NCBI RefSeq assembly: GCF_000416235.1
Contig: NZ_ATLO01000051.1
Coordinates: 186,001 to 250,000, forward strand
DNA: 64,000 nucleotides
DNA from: Pseudomonas sp. CFII64
Lineage (GTDB): Bacteria > Pseudomonadota > Gammaproteobacteria > Pseudomonadales > Pseudomonadaceae
Reading direction: 5' to 3'
Shown: positions 15,382-23,980 of the stretch, in pieces
Layout of the letters: every line of letters begins with the position of its first letter
Position numbering within the stretch: the first letter of the stretch is position 1
Position numbers and translations under genes: made by a program
Notes under the pieces: generated by a model
What the model was told of the DNA's origin: nothing
Seen by the model: only the letters and a program-made list of their open reading frames with translations
Databases searched by the model: none

Positions 15382-17427
15382 GTGAGCACAGCCATGTCCA
15401 GCAATGATCCGCTGTTGCAACCCTTCGCCATCAAACACCTGCAGTTGCGCAATCGAGTAATCAGCACTTCACATGAACCGGCGTATACCGACCAAGGCAT
15501 GCCACGGGAGCGCTATCGGCTCTATCACGAAGAGAAGGCCAAGGGCGGTGTCGCACTGACCATGATCGGAGGCTCCTCCATTGTGGCGCCGGACAGTCCA
15601 CCTGCCTTCGGCAACCTTGAAATGTACCGCGACGAAATTGTGCCCTGGTTGCGTGAGCTCAGCGACGGCGTGCACCAACATGGCAGTGCGGTCATGTGCC
15701 AGATAAGCCATCTTGGCTGGCGAGGCAGTAATTTTCACGCTGACTGGCTGCCGCTGGTGTGGCCTGGCCACGGGCGCGAACCGGCCCACCGCAGTTTTAC
15801 CAAAAAAGCCGAAGACTGGGATCTGGCGCGAATCATTCAGAATTACGCCGATGCCGCCGAGCGCTGTAAGGCGGGCGGGTTGGACGGCATCGAACTGGAA
15901 GCCTATGGCCATTTGATGGATTCGTTCTGGCTTCCGGCAAACCAACGTGACGACGGGTGGGGAGGCAGCCTGGAAGGGCGCATGCATTTCTCGCTGGAGG
16001 TGTTGAGGGCGATCCGCAAGGTTGTGGGCACTGAATTCATCGTGGGCATTCGCATGGTGATCGAAGATGATATGCCCGGCGGGCTAGGCCGCGAGGAGGG
16101 CTTGACCATCGCGCAGACCTTGGTCGATCACGGCATCGACTTCATCAGCGTCATCAAAGGGCGTATCGACAATGATGTCGGCATCGCCAAAGTGATTCCC
16201 GGAATGGGCACGCCTGCCGGACCGCACCTGGAGTTGGCAGGGGCCGTGAAGCGTGCGGTGCCGGTGCCGGTGATGCAGGCGGCACGGATCAGCGATGTCG
16301 CCACGGCACGCTATGCCCTGCGCGAGGGCTTGGTGGACCTGGTGGGGCTGACTCGACCGCAGATTGCCGACCCGTACTTGATTGCCAAAGTCCTGGCAGG
16401 CCAGGAAGACAGGATTCGTCCCTGCGTGGGTGCCAGTTACTGCATGGACCAGATCTATATCTCGGGCCAAGCTCATTGCCTGCATAACCCGGCTATTGGG
16501 CGAGAGAGCAAGTTGCCTCATGAAATTACCCCGTCAGGCGGACCCGTCCGTAACGTGCTGATCGTCGGAGCCGGTCCTGCTGGACTGGAGGCGGCGCGGG
16601 TATCTGCCGAGCGCGGACATCAGGTGACAGTGATTGAGGCCAACAGTCGGGCGGGCGGGCAAGTCCGTTTGGCATCTGTGCCATTGCGCCGTCGTGAGTT
16701 GATCGGTGTGGTGGACTGGCGGGTCAGCGAATGCGAGCGCCTGGGTGTGCAGTTTCGCTACAACTGCTATGCCGGGATGGAAGAAGTGTTGGCCGCGGCG
16801 CCGGATGTAGTGATTATTGCCACCGGAGGTTTGCCAAACACAGACATTCTCGAGTACGGCAATGAGCTGGTCGTCAGTACCTGGGATATCTTGGGCGGTG
16901 ACGTCAAGCCCGCTGCGTTGGCGCTGGTGTTTGACTATAACGGCGGTCATCAGGCACTAACGGCTGCGGAGTTCATGCTCGATCATTGCCGGGAACTGGA
17001 AATCGTCACGTCCGAACGCATGCTCGGTCCGGACATTGGCGGGTTGAACACACCGCCTTATCTGAAGGCCTTTGCCGAACATGGCGTGCAACAGACCTTG
17101 AGTCATCAACTGACTGGCGTGCGTCGCGAAAACGGCAGGCTGGTGGCAACCTTGCGTAACAGATATGCCGACATCACCAGCGAACGGGTGGTGGATCAGG
17201 TAGTGGTTGAGCACGGTAACCTGCCGCTGGACGATTTGTATTTCGAACTCAAGGCGCTGTCGCGCAATCGTGGAGAATTGGATCATCAAGCCTTTATCGA
17301 CATAGAGCCCCAGTTGCTGGGTCGGGGCGGGGTGGGGTTTCAGTTGTTCAGGATTGGCGACGCGGTGAACAGTCGGGACATCCACGCTGCGATTTATGAC
17401 GGAATGAGGTTGTCCATGGCGCTTTGA
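15382..17427 (+). CDS. TMADH/DgcA/StcD-like flavoprotein N-demethylase (NADH:flavin oxidoreductase family)
   Basis: 681 residues from the GTG at 15382, chosen because AGGA lies 7 bases upstream. The ATG at 15394 is the alternative and gives the same N-terminus as the paralogue (MSS-DPLLQP). The N-terminal FMN TIM barrel (RNRVISTSHEPAY, GLDGIELEAYGHLMDSFW, REGLVDLVGLTRPQIADP) is followed by a Cys cluster at 348, 354 and 366, then two Rossmann domains starting NVLIVGAGPAGLEAARVSAERGH. This architecture matches trimethylamine dehydrogenase and dimethylglycine or N-methylproline demethylases. The second Cys of the usual CxxCxxC is Ala. It probably oxidatively demethylates a tertiary amine. It follows ProX in the same orientation. 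Confidence 0.88.
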   Translation: MSTAMSSNDPLLQPFAIKHLQLRNRVISTSHEPAYTDQGMPRERYRLYHEEKAKGGVALTMIGGSSIVAPDSPPAFGNLEMYRDEIVPWLRELSDGVHQHGSAVMCQISHLGWRGSNFHADWLPLVWPGHGREPAHRSFTKKAEDWDLARIIQNYADAAERCKAGGLDGIELEAYGHLMDSFWLPANQRDDGWGGSLEGRMHFSLEVLRAIRKVVGTEFIVGIRMVIEDDMPGGLGREEGLTIAQTLVDHGIDFISVIKGRIDNDVGIAKVIPGMGTPAGPHLELAGAVKRAVPVPVMQAARISDVATARYALREGLVDLVGLTRPQIADPYLIAKVLAGQEDRIRPCVGASYCMDQIYISGQAHCLHNPAIGRESKLPHEITPSGGPVRNVLIVGAGPAGLEAARVSAERGHQVTVIEANSRAGGQVRLASVPLRRRELIGVVDWRVSECERLGVQFRYNCYAGMEEVLAAAPDVVIIATGGLPNTDILEYGNELVVSTWDILGGDVKPAALALVFDYNGGHQALTAAEFMLDHCRELEIVTSERMLGPDIGGLNTPPYLKAFAEHGVQQTLSHQLTGVRRENGRLVATLRNRYADITSERVVDQVVVEHGNLPLDDLYFELKALSRNRGELDHQAFIDIEPQLLGRGGVGFQLFRIGDAVNSRDIHAAIYDGMRLSMAL

Positions 17428-17455
17428 CCGAGTGTTCCTGGCAGGATATCCGCGC

Positions 17456-17478
17456 CGGGATGAGCCTCGCTCCCACAG
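17456..17478 (-). repeat. Single REP-like palindromic element
   Basis: On the minus strand this reads CTGTGGGAGCGAGGCTCAT, the head of the common Pseudomonas REP family (GTGGGAGCGAGC...). Only one copy is present, so it is a solitary or degraded REP in the gap after the demethylase gene. Confidence 0.55.
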
Positions 17479-17520
17479 AGTCCGGATAAATCGGCAAGCC
17501 GATCTGACTTTCTAAACTAA

Positions 17521-17541
17521 GCGCCGCGAGGTTTGCGGCGC
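17521..17541. terminator. GC-rich hairpin between convergent genes
   Basis: GCGCCGC pairs with GCGGCGC across seven bases between the plus-strand demethylase and the minus-strand reductase. It has no T-run, so it is only a possible bidirectional terminator. Confidence 0.35.
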
Positions 17542-17617
17542 GTTACTCGGAATTGCTCGGTCTGGGTTTTCCAGAGCCGTTGCCGGTACTTAGGCGGGCG
17601 TCTATCCAAGCCGATGG

Positions 17618-18352
17618 TCAGGCTGTCATCGCCCGATTCATGGCAACAATTTCCTCGTGTGTAAAATTACCGTTTGGAGCTATGAATATGCCCAGAAGTG
17701 CGTCCCGATTTTGAGGTGCCCTCATCTTGTCTGCCGCGCACAAGGCCGATTTCAACTCTGGCAATTTCAATTCGGTGCAGTAGGCCGGTGTGCCTGGTTG
17801 CTGACGCCATGAGTGTTCGAGGCTTCCAGCGGCAAGCGCGGTAAAGCCGGTATCCTCTACAAGATCCTGCGCGATTGCCTCAGCATCGATGTCACCGCCA
17901 GCCACAGGTATGGCTATGCGTGAGGAAGACCCGACTGGTTGCCCGTGGTCATTAAGAGTCGCCGCGAGGACTGCATTCCATGCCTTGACAACCGGGCGGC
18001 CAATCTGCTCGCTTACCCAGATGCTCTCAGGCTTACCGTCGTCAACTTCCTTGATTGCCCCGTCGCGGCCCGGATAGTAATTGGACGTGTCAATGACGAC
18101 GGTTTTCTCCGGAACATGACTCAAGGTCTGCTTGAGATCTGGGTAGTTTGCAAAGGGGATTGAGAGAATCACCACGTCTACCCCGGACACAGCGCCTTCC
18201 TTGGTCACCGCCTGTACGCCGATCTCACTGGCAAGGTTCTGAATAGTCTGAGGGCCTTTCGAGTTGGCCAGTTTGACTTCATGGCCGCACGCAGCGAGCT
18301 TACGGGCAAGCGTCGCCCCAATGTTGCCAGCACCGATAATTCCGATTTTCAT
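17618..18352 (-). CDS. NADPH-dependent F420 reductase/NADP-oxidoreductase-type dinucleotide-binding protein
   Basis: 244 residues. The N-terminal Rossmann motif MKIGIIGAGNIGATLARKLAACGHEVKLANSKGP is that of the F420-dependent NADP reductase superfamily. It continues with VDVVILSIPFANYPDL and a conserved VVKAWNAVLAATL segment. A pseudomonad would not normally use F420, so the acceptor is probably a different carbonyl or flavin. It lies downstream of an SDR gene on the same strand, 125 bases away, and probably shares the TetR-controlled promoter. Confidence 0.85.
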   Translation of the reverse strand: MKIGIIGAGNIGATLARKLAACGHEVKLANSKGPQTIQNLASEIGVQAVTKEGAVSGVDVVILSIPFANYPDLKQTLSHVPEKTVVIDTSNYYPGRDGAIKEVDDGKPESIWVSEQIGRPVVKAWNAVLAATLNDHGQPVGSSSRIAIPVAGGDIDAEAIAQDLVEDTGFTALAAGSLEHSWRQQPGTPAYCTELKLPELKSALCAADKMRAPQNRDALLGIFIAPNGNFTHEEIVAMNRAMTA

Positions 18353-18477
18353 TTCAATAACCTCCGTACCTACAAATGATAATCAAGCTATTGCCTGGCA
18401 TCTCTTTAGCGTTCGAGCACGCTGAGCAACAGGCGAGTTAGGATCCAGGCCAGCAGATCCTACCCACACCGTTGACA

Positions 18478-19236
18478 TCATTCTGCCGGGGGTTTGTACC
18501 CCGCAAGCATTTTCAAGACCTCATCATGTGAACCGCTTGCTTCAGCGAACCGTAATGGCTTGGCGCGCTCGACGACAAGTTCCTGCGGCGTTGGCGAGAT
18601 CTTGAGCAGTTCGAAGATTTCGTCCAGGAACTCCTCCAGGGGCATGGCGTGTTGGTCATTTTCCTGCCCAAGCAACGTGGTACGCACACCCGGTGGCGCA
18701 AGCTCGATAACCTCCACCGGCGAGGCCTCTAGCTGCACTCGAAGACTTTGAGTGAACGAATGAACGGCCGCTTTGGTTGCGCTGTAGGTCGGTGTTGCAG
18801 GGAGCGGGACGAATGCCAATGCCGAACTGACATTCACAATCGTTGCACTGGGCTGCTTGAGCAACTGTGGGGTAAATGCATACACCATGCGAATCGTGCC
18901 CAGTAAGTTGGTTGTCACGATATCTTCGGCGGTGCTCAGGTTTTCCGGAGCAGTCAGATCCTCCCAGTGCATGATGCCGGCGTTGTTTATGAGAACGTTC
19001 AAAGTCGGGTGGCTGATCGCAAGTGCTTCGCTGGTGCGCTGAATGGATTGCGGATCGCAGACGTCCAGCACTACTGATTCCAGGCCTGGATGTTGCGACG
19101 CGATCTTGTCGAGCAGCGTCTTGCTGCGTCCCGCGATGATGACTGTGTTGCCCGCCTTGTGAAGCCTGAGCGCCAGACCAAGCCCTATGCCTGAGGTGCC
19201 GCCAGTAACCAGAATCGTATTGCCAGTGCTGTTCAT
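18478..19236 (-). CDS. Short-chain dehydrogenase/reductase (DltE-like)
   Basis: 252 residues from the ATG at 19236, which has GGAG 8 bases upstream. A start 33 bases earlier would add an unlikely extension reaching the operators. Motifs: the TGGTSGIGLGLALRL cofactor loop, NNAGIMHWED, the active-site Ser in NVSSALAF, and YSATKAAVHSFTQSLR with the catalytic Tyr-x3-Lys. It is divergent from a TetR gene with two operator palindromes between them, so it is very likely repressed by that regulator. The substrate is unknown. Confidence 0.9.
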   Translation of the reverse strand: MNSTGNTILVTGGTSGIGLGLALRLHKAGNTVIIAGRSKTLLDKIASQHPGLESVVLDVCDPQSIQRTSEALAISHPTLNVLINNAGIMHWEDLTAPENLSTAEDIVTTNLLGTIRMVYAFTPQLLKQPSATIVNVSSALAFVPLPATPTYSATKAAVHSFTQSLRVQLEASPVEVIELAPPGVRTTLLGQENDQHAMPLEEFLDEIFELLKISPTPQELVVERAKPLRFAEASGSHDEVLKMLAGYKPPAE

Positions 19237-19263
19237 AGTAAACTCCAGAAACGCTACGTAAGC

Positions 19264-19303
19264 GGACAAGTGTCCAGTTTCAAACCGTACCGGACAACTG
19301 TCC
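19264..19303. promoter_or_regulatory. Twin GGACA-N2-TGTCC operators in the SDR-TetR gap
   Basis: Two palindromes, 19264-19275 (GGACA AG TGTCC) and 19292-19303 (GGACA AC TGTCC), lie 28 bases apart centre to centre. Each is flanked by G and C residues that extend the symmetry. The arrangement in a divergent SDR-TetR gap is that of a self-regulating TetR pair. Confidence 0.75.
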
Positions 19304-19335
19304 GCTTAGCAATATGTTGAAGGAAAACTTTGCTC

Positions 19336-19926
19336 ATGCCTGACGAATTGGTGATGCGTTCTGACGCCAGAAAAAACCGCGAACGGATACTGGAGGTCGC
19401 CGTAGTCGAGCTGATTAACGACCCTGCGATTGCGCTGAGCACACTGGCAAAGAAAGCCGGAGTAGGACAGGGCACGTTCTACCGCCACTTCGCCACCCGA
19501 GAGAAGCTGGTATTCGAGGTCTATCAATTCGAGATGCAACAGGTGGCCTCCCTGGCGGAACAGCTGCTCGCGACAAAACCACCTAAGGAGGCGCTCCGGG
19601 AATGGATGGACTGCCTCGCTGAATACGCAATGACCAAGGCAGGGCTCGCTGCTGCGATTCAACAAGCGGCGTCTGTTTACGAGTTTCCCGTGAAGTCGGG
19701 ATACGCTCCAATCCAGGCAGCCGCCGAGTTACTTTTAAGGGCGAATGAAAAGGCCGGCACGATTCGTTGCGGGGTCACTAACGACGATTTTTTTCTAGCC
19801 ATCGCCGGAATATGGCAGATGGATTCCCAGAGCGAATGGCGCTCGCGTCTCGCCAGGTTGATGAATCTGGTGATGGATGGTCTGTGCGCTGGCAGCCCCG
19901 AAAGCCTGAAGAAAAATGGCGCGTAG
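19336..19926 (+). CDS. TetR-family transcriptional repressor
   Basis: 196 residues from the ATG at 19336; a TTG at 19330 is the alternative. The N-terminal helix-turn-helix reads RERILEVAVVELINDPAIALSTLAKKAGVGQGTFYRHFATREKLVFEVY, a clear TetR signature. The all-helical ligand domain that follows is not assignable to a ligand. It is divergent from the SDR and likely controls the SDR and F420-type reductase genes through the two GGACA/TGTCC palindromes. Confidence 0.92.
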   Translation: MPDELVMRSDARKNRERILEVAVVELINDPAIALSTLAKKAGVGQGTFYRHFATREKLVFEVYQFEMQQVASLAEQLLATKPPKEALREWMDCLAEYAMTKAGLAAAIQQAASVYEFPVKSGYAPIQAAAELLLRANEKAGTIRCGVTNDDFFLAIAGIWQMDSQSEWRSRLARLMNLVMDGLCAGSPESLKKNGA

Positions 19927-19950
19927 CATTGGCCTGAACGCGTTGCTCTG

Positions 19951-20052
19951 GTGGGAGAGGACTCGTCCTCGAAGGATTGCCGTGCAATGAAGAGCTGTCG
20001 GGCAGATTGAGGTTGGTCGGGCTGACTCATCGAGGACAAGTCCTCTCTCACA
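19951..20052. repeat. Inverted pair of REP elements (REPIN-like)
   Basis: GTGGGAGAGGACTCGTCCTCGA at 19951 and its inverted near-copy TCGAGGACAAGTCCTCTCTCAC ending at 20051 are about 60 bases apart with three mismatches. The GTGGGAG head, internal palindrome and inverted pairing are those of Pseudomonas REPINs, which are spread by a RAYT transposase encoded elsewhere. Confidence 0.75.
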
Positions 20053-20159
20053 ATGACGGGACAAAGATCATTTCATCAGAAAAAAAGGGCCAGTTAAGGC
20101 CGTCAAATGAGATGAGCCGTTTCGTCCGGGTAGTTAATATTCAGGATGATCATTGTTTG

Positions 20160-20870
20160 TTAAGTTGGAGGACTGGATGAAGGCGGTTTTCTTGCCGCCG
20201 CCGCAGAGTTCAACCAGAGTAGAGTTGCTCCGATAGAGGCGGCTACTATTAGCGTAAGCCACATGATGACCAACAGGGTTAATGTGACACTGTTGTTTAA
20301 CTCGCGAAAAAGGCCGAAGGCAAAAGCGGTGTACCAAGACACACCCGAAATCGCACCCGATGCGAGAAATAAGGCAGCTCTTGTGCGGGAAACTCCGAAG
20401 AGCAGGGGGCGACTCAAGTCGCGTAATGCTTCGGGCAACACAAACGCGTGGATGATTATTCCGTTGATGGTCAGGACGATCACCACAATCACCTTTGCCC
20501 AGAGCTTGGGATTTTCAAATTTTTCCGGCGACTCCATCGCGTAAAGGGCAAGAAAACCAAGGCCTGAAAGCCAAAGGAGGCAGAGTCCGATAGTGACGGC
20601 CTCGCTGATGAAGTGAAAGATGCGTCCGATTTCAGCCGGGAGGCTGCCCTTACGCATCCAACGCAAAATCCATAGGTCTAGCATCGTTGCTCCACCGAGA
20701 CCAAAGCACATGCCGAGCAAATGTAAACCTACAAGAAGTGTCAGAACCTTTAGCTGTGGAAGTGGATCAGGCAACGGAACGCTGAGCGTAAGTGGGTCCG
20801 CCAGTAAATGACCACTGCTGAAGAGCGCAAGCAGGCCGCCGACAATCATGAGAGATTTTGGTGTTTTCAT
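20160..20870 (-). CDS. Integral membrane protein of unknown function
   Basis: 236 residues with a signal-like first helix (SLMIVGGLLALFSSGHLLA) and about five further hydrophobic segments: VLTLLVGLHLLGMCFGLGG, FISEAVTIGLCLLWLSGLGFLALY, VIVVIVLTINGIIIHAFVL, AALFLASGAISGVSWYTAFAF and LTLLVIMWLTLIVAASIGATL. Several His residues lie in or near helices, as in CopD-like or heme-binding membrane proteins, but I do not recognise the family. The C-terminus is Pro/Ser-rich. The codon pattern is slightly more AT-rich than neighbours. It stands alone between a REP pair and a gene-free gap. Confidence 0.7.
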   Translation of the reverse strand: MKTPKSLMIVGGLLALFSSGHLLADPLTLSVPLPDPLPQLKVLTLLVGLHLLGMCFGLGGATMLDLWILRWMRKGSLPAEIGRIFHFISEAVTIGLCLLWLSGLGFLALYAMESPEKFENPKLWAKVIVVIVLTINGIIIHAFVLPEALRDLSRPLLFGVSRTRAALFLASGAISGVSWYTAFAFGLFRELNNSVTLTLLVIMWLTLIVAASIGATLLWLNSAAAARKPPSSSPPT

Positions 20871-21132
20871 TTATTACGATCTCAGGCTAGCGTTCTTATT
20901 TGAACGCGTGCGCAGTTTGTTTGCTGGAGAATAATGTCCTTGTATTCTCAACGTTATGAATATAAGTGATTGCCATGAAAGAAAGTTAAGGCTTGCTCCG
21001 GAAAGTGTCCAATAAGGCACGCTGCTGTCGTCGTTGCTGCAAACAGGAAGATAAGTTTGAAACCCACCATCGGATAAATAAGCCTGGCGACGACAGCTTC
21101 ACATCAGCAAGTAGCACGGCCGTGGAGATTGC

Positions 21133-22317
21133 TCAGGAAGGAACCGGTGCTTGAGCATCAATCAAACTCTGACTTTTGAGCTCCTCCCAGAACCCTGCCG
21201 GAATACCAACTTTCATGGCTTGTACATTGGAAACTATCTGCCCTGTCGAACGCGCCCCCGAAATGATCGCGGACACTTGCGGATGTGCCGCTGCGAACTG
21301 GAGGGCGGCAGTATGGATGTCGATGCCATACCGGCTGGCAACTGCCATGATTCGGCCGCGCTTTTCTACTGCACCGGCAGGTAGGTCCAGGCTGAAGTTA
21401 TATCGACTGCGACCTCCCAGAAATCCATCATTGAGTGGTGTTCCAACCATGACGCTGGTGCCTTTCTTTCTTAACGCCGGAAAGGTGCTGCGCAGCGCAT
21501 CGTGGTGGTCAAGGAGGGAATACTGGCAGGCAAGCAGCACGATGTCGGGAGTCGGATCATCACTGGCCAGCGCCTGAACCACAGCATTCGGTGTATTGAC
21601 GCCGAAGCCCCATGCCTTGATGAGTCCCTCGTTACGCATCTTTTCAAGCTCAACCATCGCCCCTGTGCGCGCGATTCGATACGCCGCTTCCCATCCGCCT
21701 TCCAGTTCGGTGTTATCTGGCGAGATGTCATGAATGAAAACGATATCGATACGCGGTAGCCCCAGTCGCTGCAGGCTGTCTTCCACGGAACGACGCGTTC
21801 CCGCTGCGCTGTAGTCATACCGGTAGTTGAAGGGCGCTGGTGACTTCCAGATGTCATGGTCCGCGCGCGGGCCCCCAGCGGCAGTCAATACGCGGCCTAC
21901 CTTGGTGGAGACCACATAGTCATCTGGATTCTTGTCCCGCAGAAAGCGGCCCAGACGATATTCACTCAAGCCAAATCCGTAGAACGGCGACGTGTCGTAA
22001 AGCCTTACACCTGATCCCCATGCCGCCTGCAGAACCATAGCCGCTTGCTCGTCGCTGATCGGCGCAAAGATATTGCCGATCTGCGTCCCGCCCATACCAA
22101 AGCGTTGAGGCGTCATGTATCTCATGGTAGGCGAGGGCAAATTGAGGGGCAGGTCCGCGCGCACTAGCCGACCTTCAGTGCGCATCACGCTCCCGCGCGC
22201 TGTCAGCGAAGAGGGCGCTGAGGCGTCAGCTGCCGAACTGGCGACACTCGATGCTGGCAGCCAGGCAGCTGCAACAGCACCCGCCGCCGAATAGGCAAGA
22301 AAATTTCGTCTGTCCAT
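21133..22317 (-). CDS. Tat-exported aldo/keto reductase (D-threo-aldose dehydrogenase-like)
   Basis: 394 residues from the ATG at 22317, preceded by AAAGGA with good spacing. An extra 10 residues upstream are possible but less likely. The N-terminus MDRRNFLAYSAAGAVAAAWLP is a twin-arginine signal. The body has AKR motifs: MGGTQIGNIF, GVRLYDTSPFYGFGLSEYRLGRFL with the catalytic Asp/Tyr, VVSTKVGRV and LPRIDIVFIHD. The aldose/fucose dehydrogenase branch is the best match. Periplasmic location is odd for an NAD(P)-dependent enzyme, which would have to be exported with bound cofactor. It is divergent from an AraC regulator. Confidence 0.85.
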   Translation of the reverse strand: MDRRNFLAYSAAGAVAAAWLPASSVASSAADASAPSSLTARGSVMRTEGRLVRADLPLNLPSPTMRYMTPQRFGMGGTQIGNIFAPISDEQAAMVLQAAWGSGVRLYDTSPFYGFGLSEYRLGRFLRDKNPDDYVVSTKVGRVLTAAGGPRADHDIWKSPAPFNYRYDYSAAGTRRSVEDSLQRLGLPRIDIVFIHDISPDNTELEGGWEAAYRIARTGAMVELEKMRNEGLIKAWGFGVNTPNAVVQALASDDPTPDIVLLACQYSLLDHHDALRSTFPALRKKGTSVMVGTPLNDGFLGGRSRYNFSLDLPAGAVEKRGRIMAVASRYGIDIHTAALQFAAAHPQVSAIISGARSTGQIVSNVQAMKVGIPAGFWEELKSQSLIDAQAPVPS

Positions 22318-22504
22318 CCCACTTTCCTTTCGCGACTGAGGTTTCACGGGCTCATCGAAGCCGGTATTCGTACTACAAATTAGAGCAACCAGGCTTAGCC
22401 AAGTGACCCTAATTCACCGTATTTTGTGCACAATCCTGCCGATACGCTTGTGCCGCTCATACATTCTCAGCAGACTCGAACATTCCGTTAACAGGATGCA
22501 TGTG

Positions 22505-23500
22505 ATGACGAGCGCTTCCCTCTCGCAGTTCGGTTTCAGCCATATGCAATCCCTGAGCTTGCGCGAGCCCGCTCAGCCCAACGAGCGCCTCCAGACACTC
22601 GGGCGGCTTGTCGAAAAAGTCACGCTGCAGATCGGTTTGAACGAGGTCTGCACGACATCGATTCCAGGCTTGACCTTTTATCGATTAGCCGAGCTAGGTA
22701 CGCCCGCTTACTGCATTTATGAGCCTTGCGTGGCCATCATTCTGCAGGGCGCGAAGGAGATCACGTTCGGCGAGGAAGCCTGTCAGTTCGAGCAAGGGGC
22801 GTTTTTCGTCACTTCGGTCGATATACCGACTCTGGCTCGCGTGACCGCAGCTAACGAGCAAACCCCTTATTTGTCAGCTGTGCTGAAGCTCGATTTTTCC
22901 ATGCTCAATGAGGTGATCCTGAGCCTGGAACCGCCAAAGCAGGAACTGGCTACTGAGCCGCGGGGCTTCGTATCCGGTGTGGCGACGAGTGAGATGCTTG
23001 ATGCGTTCGCTCGACTCGCCACGCTGATCGAACGGCCGCTTGAAGCAGGCTTGATGGCGGGTCTTATCAAGCGCGAGATATGCGTCAGGCTACTGCTCAG
23101 TGAAGCGGGGCATTTGTTGCGCAGCGTCACTCGCGATGGTTACCGGGACAAGGGCATCGTGAGAGCCATTGAGTGGTTGAAACATCACTACGACAAGCCG
23201 TTGCACGTGGCCGAGCTCGCCGAACGATCAGGCATGGCCAGCTCTACTCTGCATCACAACTTTCGCAAGCTGACCGGCACCAGCCCCGTTCAGTATCAAA
23301 AATCGTTACGTCTGCAAGCCGCGCGCAGCCTGATGTTGACCGACAGGATCGACGTGAACACCGCCGCGCTGCGGGTCGGCTATGAAAGCGTCGCCCAGTT
23401 CAGTCGCGAATATACCCGACGTTTCGGAGCCCCACCCTCGAGAGATATCAGGCTCGCACGGGAAAATAGTGGGCGGCGCGACTCGCCGCTCCACGCCTGA
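22505..23500 (+). CDS. AraC-family regulator with AraC_N effector domain
   Basis: 331 residues from the ATG at 22505, which has AGGA 8 bases upstream; other in-frame ATGs lie at 22496 and 22403. The N-terminal cupin-like AraC_N domain (TPAYCIYEPCVAIILQGAKEITFGEEACQFEQGAFFV) is followed by two helix-turn-helix units at the C-terminus (LHVAELAERSGMASSTLHHNFRKLTGTSPVQYQKSLRLQAAR and the VGYESVAQFSREYTRRFGAPPSRD signature). It is divergent from the aldo/keto reductase and most likely activates it. Confidence 0.92.
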   Translation: MTSASLSQFGFSHMQSLSLREPAQPNERLQTLGRLVEKVTLQIGLNEVCTTSIPGLTFYRLAELGTPAYCIYEPCVAIILQGAKEITFGEEACQFEQGAFFVTSVDIPTLARVTAANEQTPYLSAVLKLDFSMLNEVILSLEPPKQELATEPRGFVSGVATSEMLDAFARLATLIERPLEAGLMAGLIKREICVRLLLSEAGHLLRSVTRDGYRDKGIVRAIEWLKHHYDKPLHVAELAERSGMASSTLHHNFRKLTGTSPVQYQKSLRLQAARSLMLTDRIDVNTAALRVGYESVAQFSREYTRRFGAPPSRDIRLARENSGRRDSPLHA

Positions 23501-23524
23501 GACGGGGCGATAGATAGGGCGAGG

Positions 23525-23980
23525 CTAAAAAGTACTGCGCCGTTTTAACAAGTCAATCTGATCCGCAGGTATCAGCGTCCTGAGGGTCTTGTACAGGGCG
23601 CGGGTTTCCAGCAGGTTCCACACCCGCAGCATGGTTTCCAGGGCATCCAGCGGTTTGCTGATGAAATCCTTGGCGCCCAGCGCCAGCGCCCGCAGGCGGG
23701 TGTCGCGGGTGGCGTCGGCCGTGAGCACGAGGATCGGCAGGTATTCGTCACTCGGGATGCGTCGGTTGAGTTGTTCCAGGACGGCAAATCCGTCGAACTC
23801 GGGCATGTGCAGGTCGAGAATCACCAGATCCGGTTCGAAGCTGTTGAACAGGTCCAGGGTGCGCAGCGGTTGGGTGCTGCTCAGGACGTTGGTCAGTCCC
23901 TCGCGCACCAGCAGTTGCTCCACCAGTTCGAGATTGGGGCGTTGGTCGTCAATGATCAAAATACGCAGGTCAGTGTTCAC
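23525..23980 (-). CDS. Single-domain response regulator
   Basis: 151 residues: one receiver domain (RILIIDDQRPNLELVEQLL acidic pocket, phospho-acceptor Asp in DLVILDLHMPEFDG, Thr in LVLTADAT, Lys in DFISKPLD), then a short helical tail (LLETRALYKTLR). That tail resembles the linker of RpfG/HD-GYP regulators, but no output domain follows. It is the last gene of a four-gene operon and overlaps the preceding hybrid kinase by 4 bases, so it is a likely phosphate sink or shuttle for that kinase. Confidence 0.9.
   Translation of the reverse strand: MNTDLRILIIDDQRPNLELVEQLLVREGLTNVLSSTQPLRTLDLFNSFEPDLVILDLHMPEFDGFAVLEQLNRRIPSDEYLPILVLTADATRDTRLRALALGAKDFISKPLDALETMLRVWNLLETRALYKTLRTLIPADQIDLLKRRSTF

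Noticed and set aside
17618..18352. Evidence for F420 metabolism
   Set aside because: The gene is of the F420/NADP-reductase superfamily, but no F420-synthesis or other F420-dependent gene is present; family name only.
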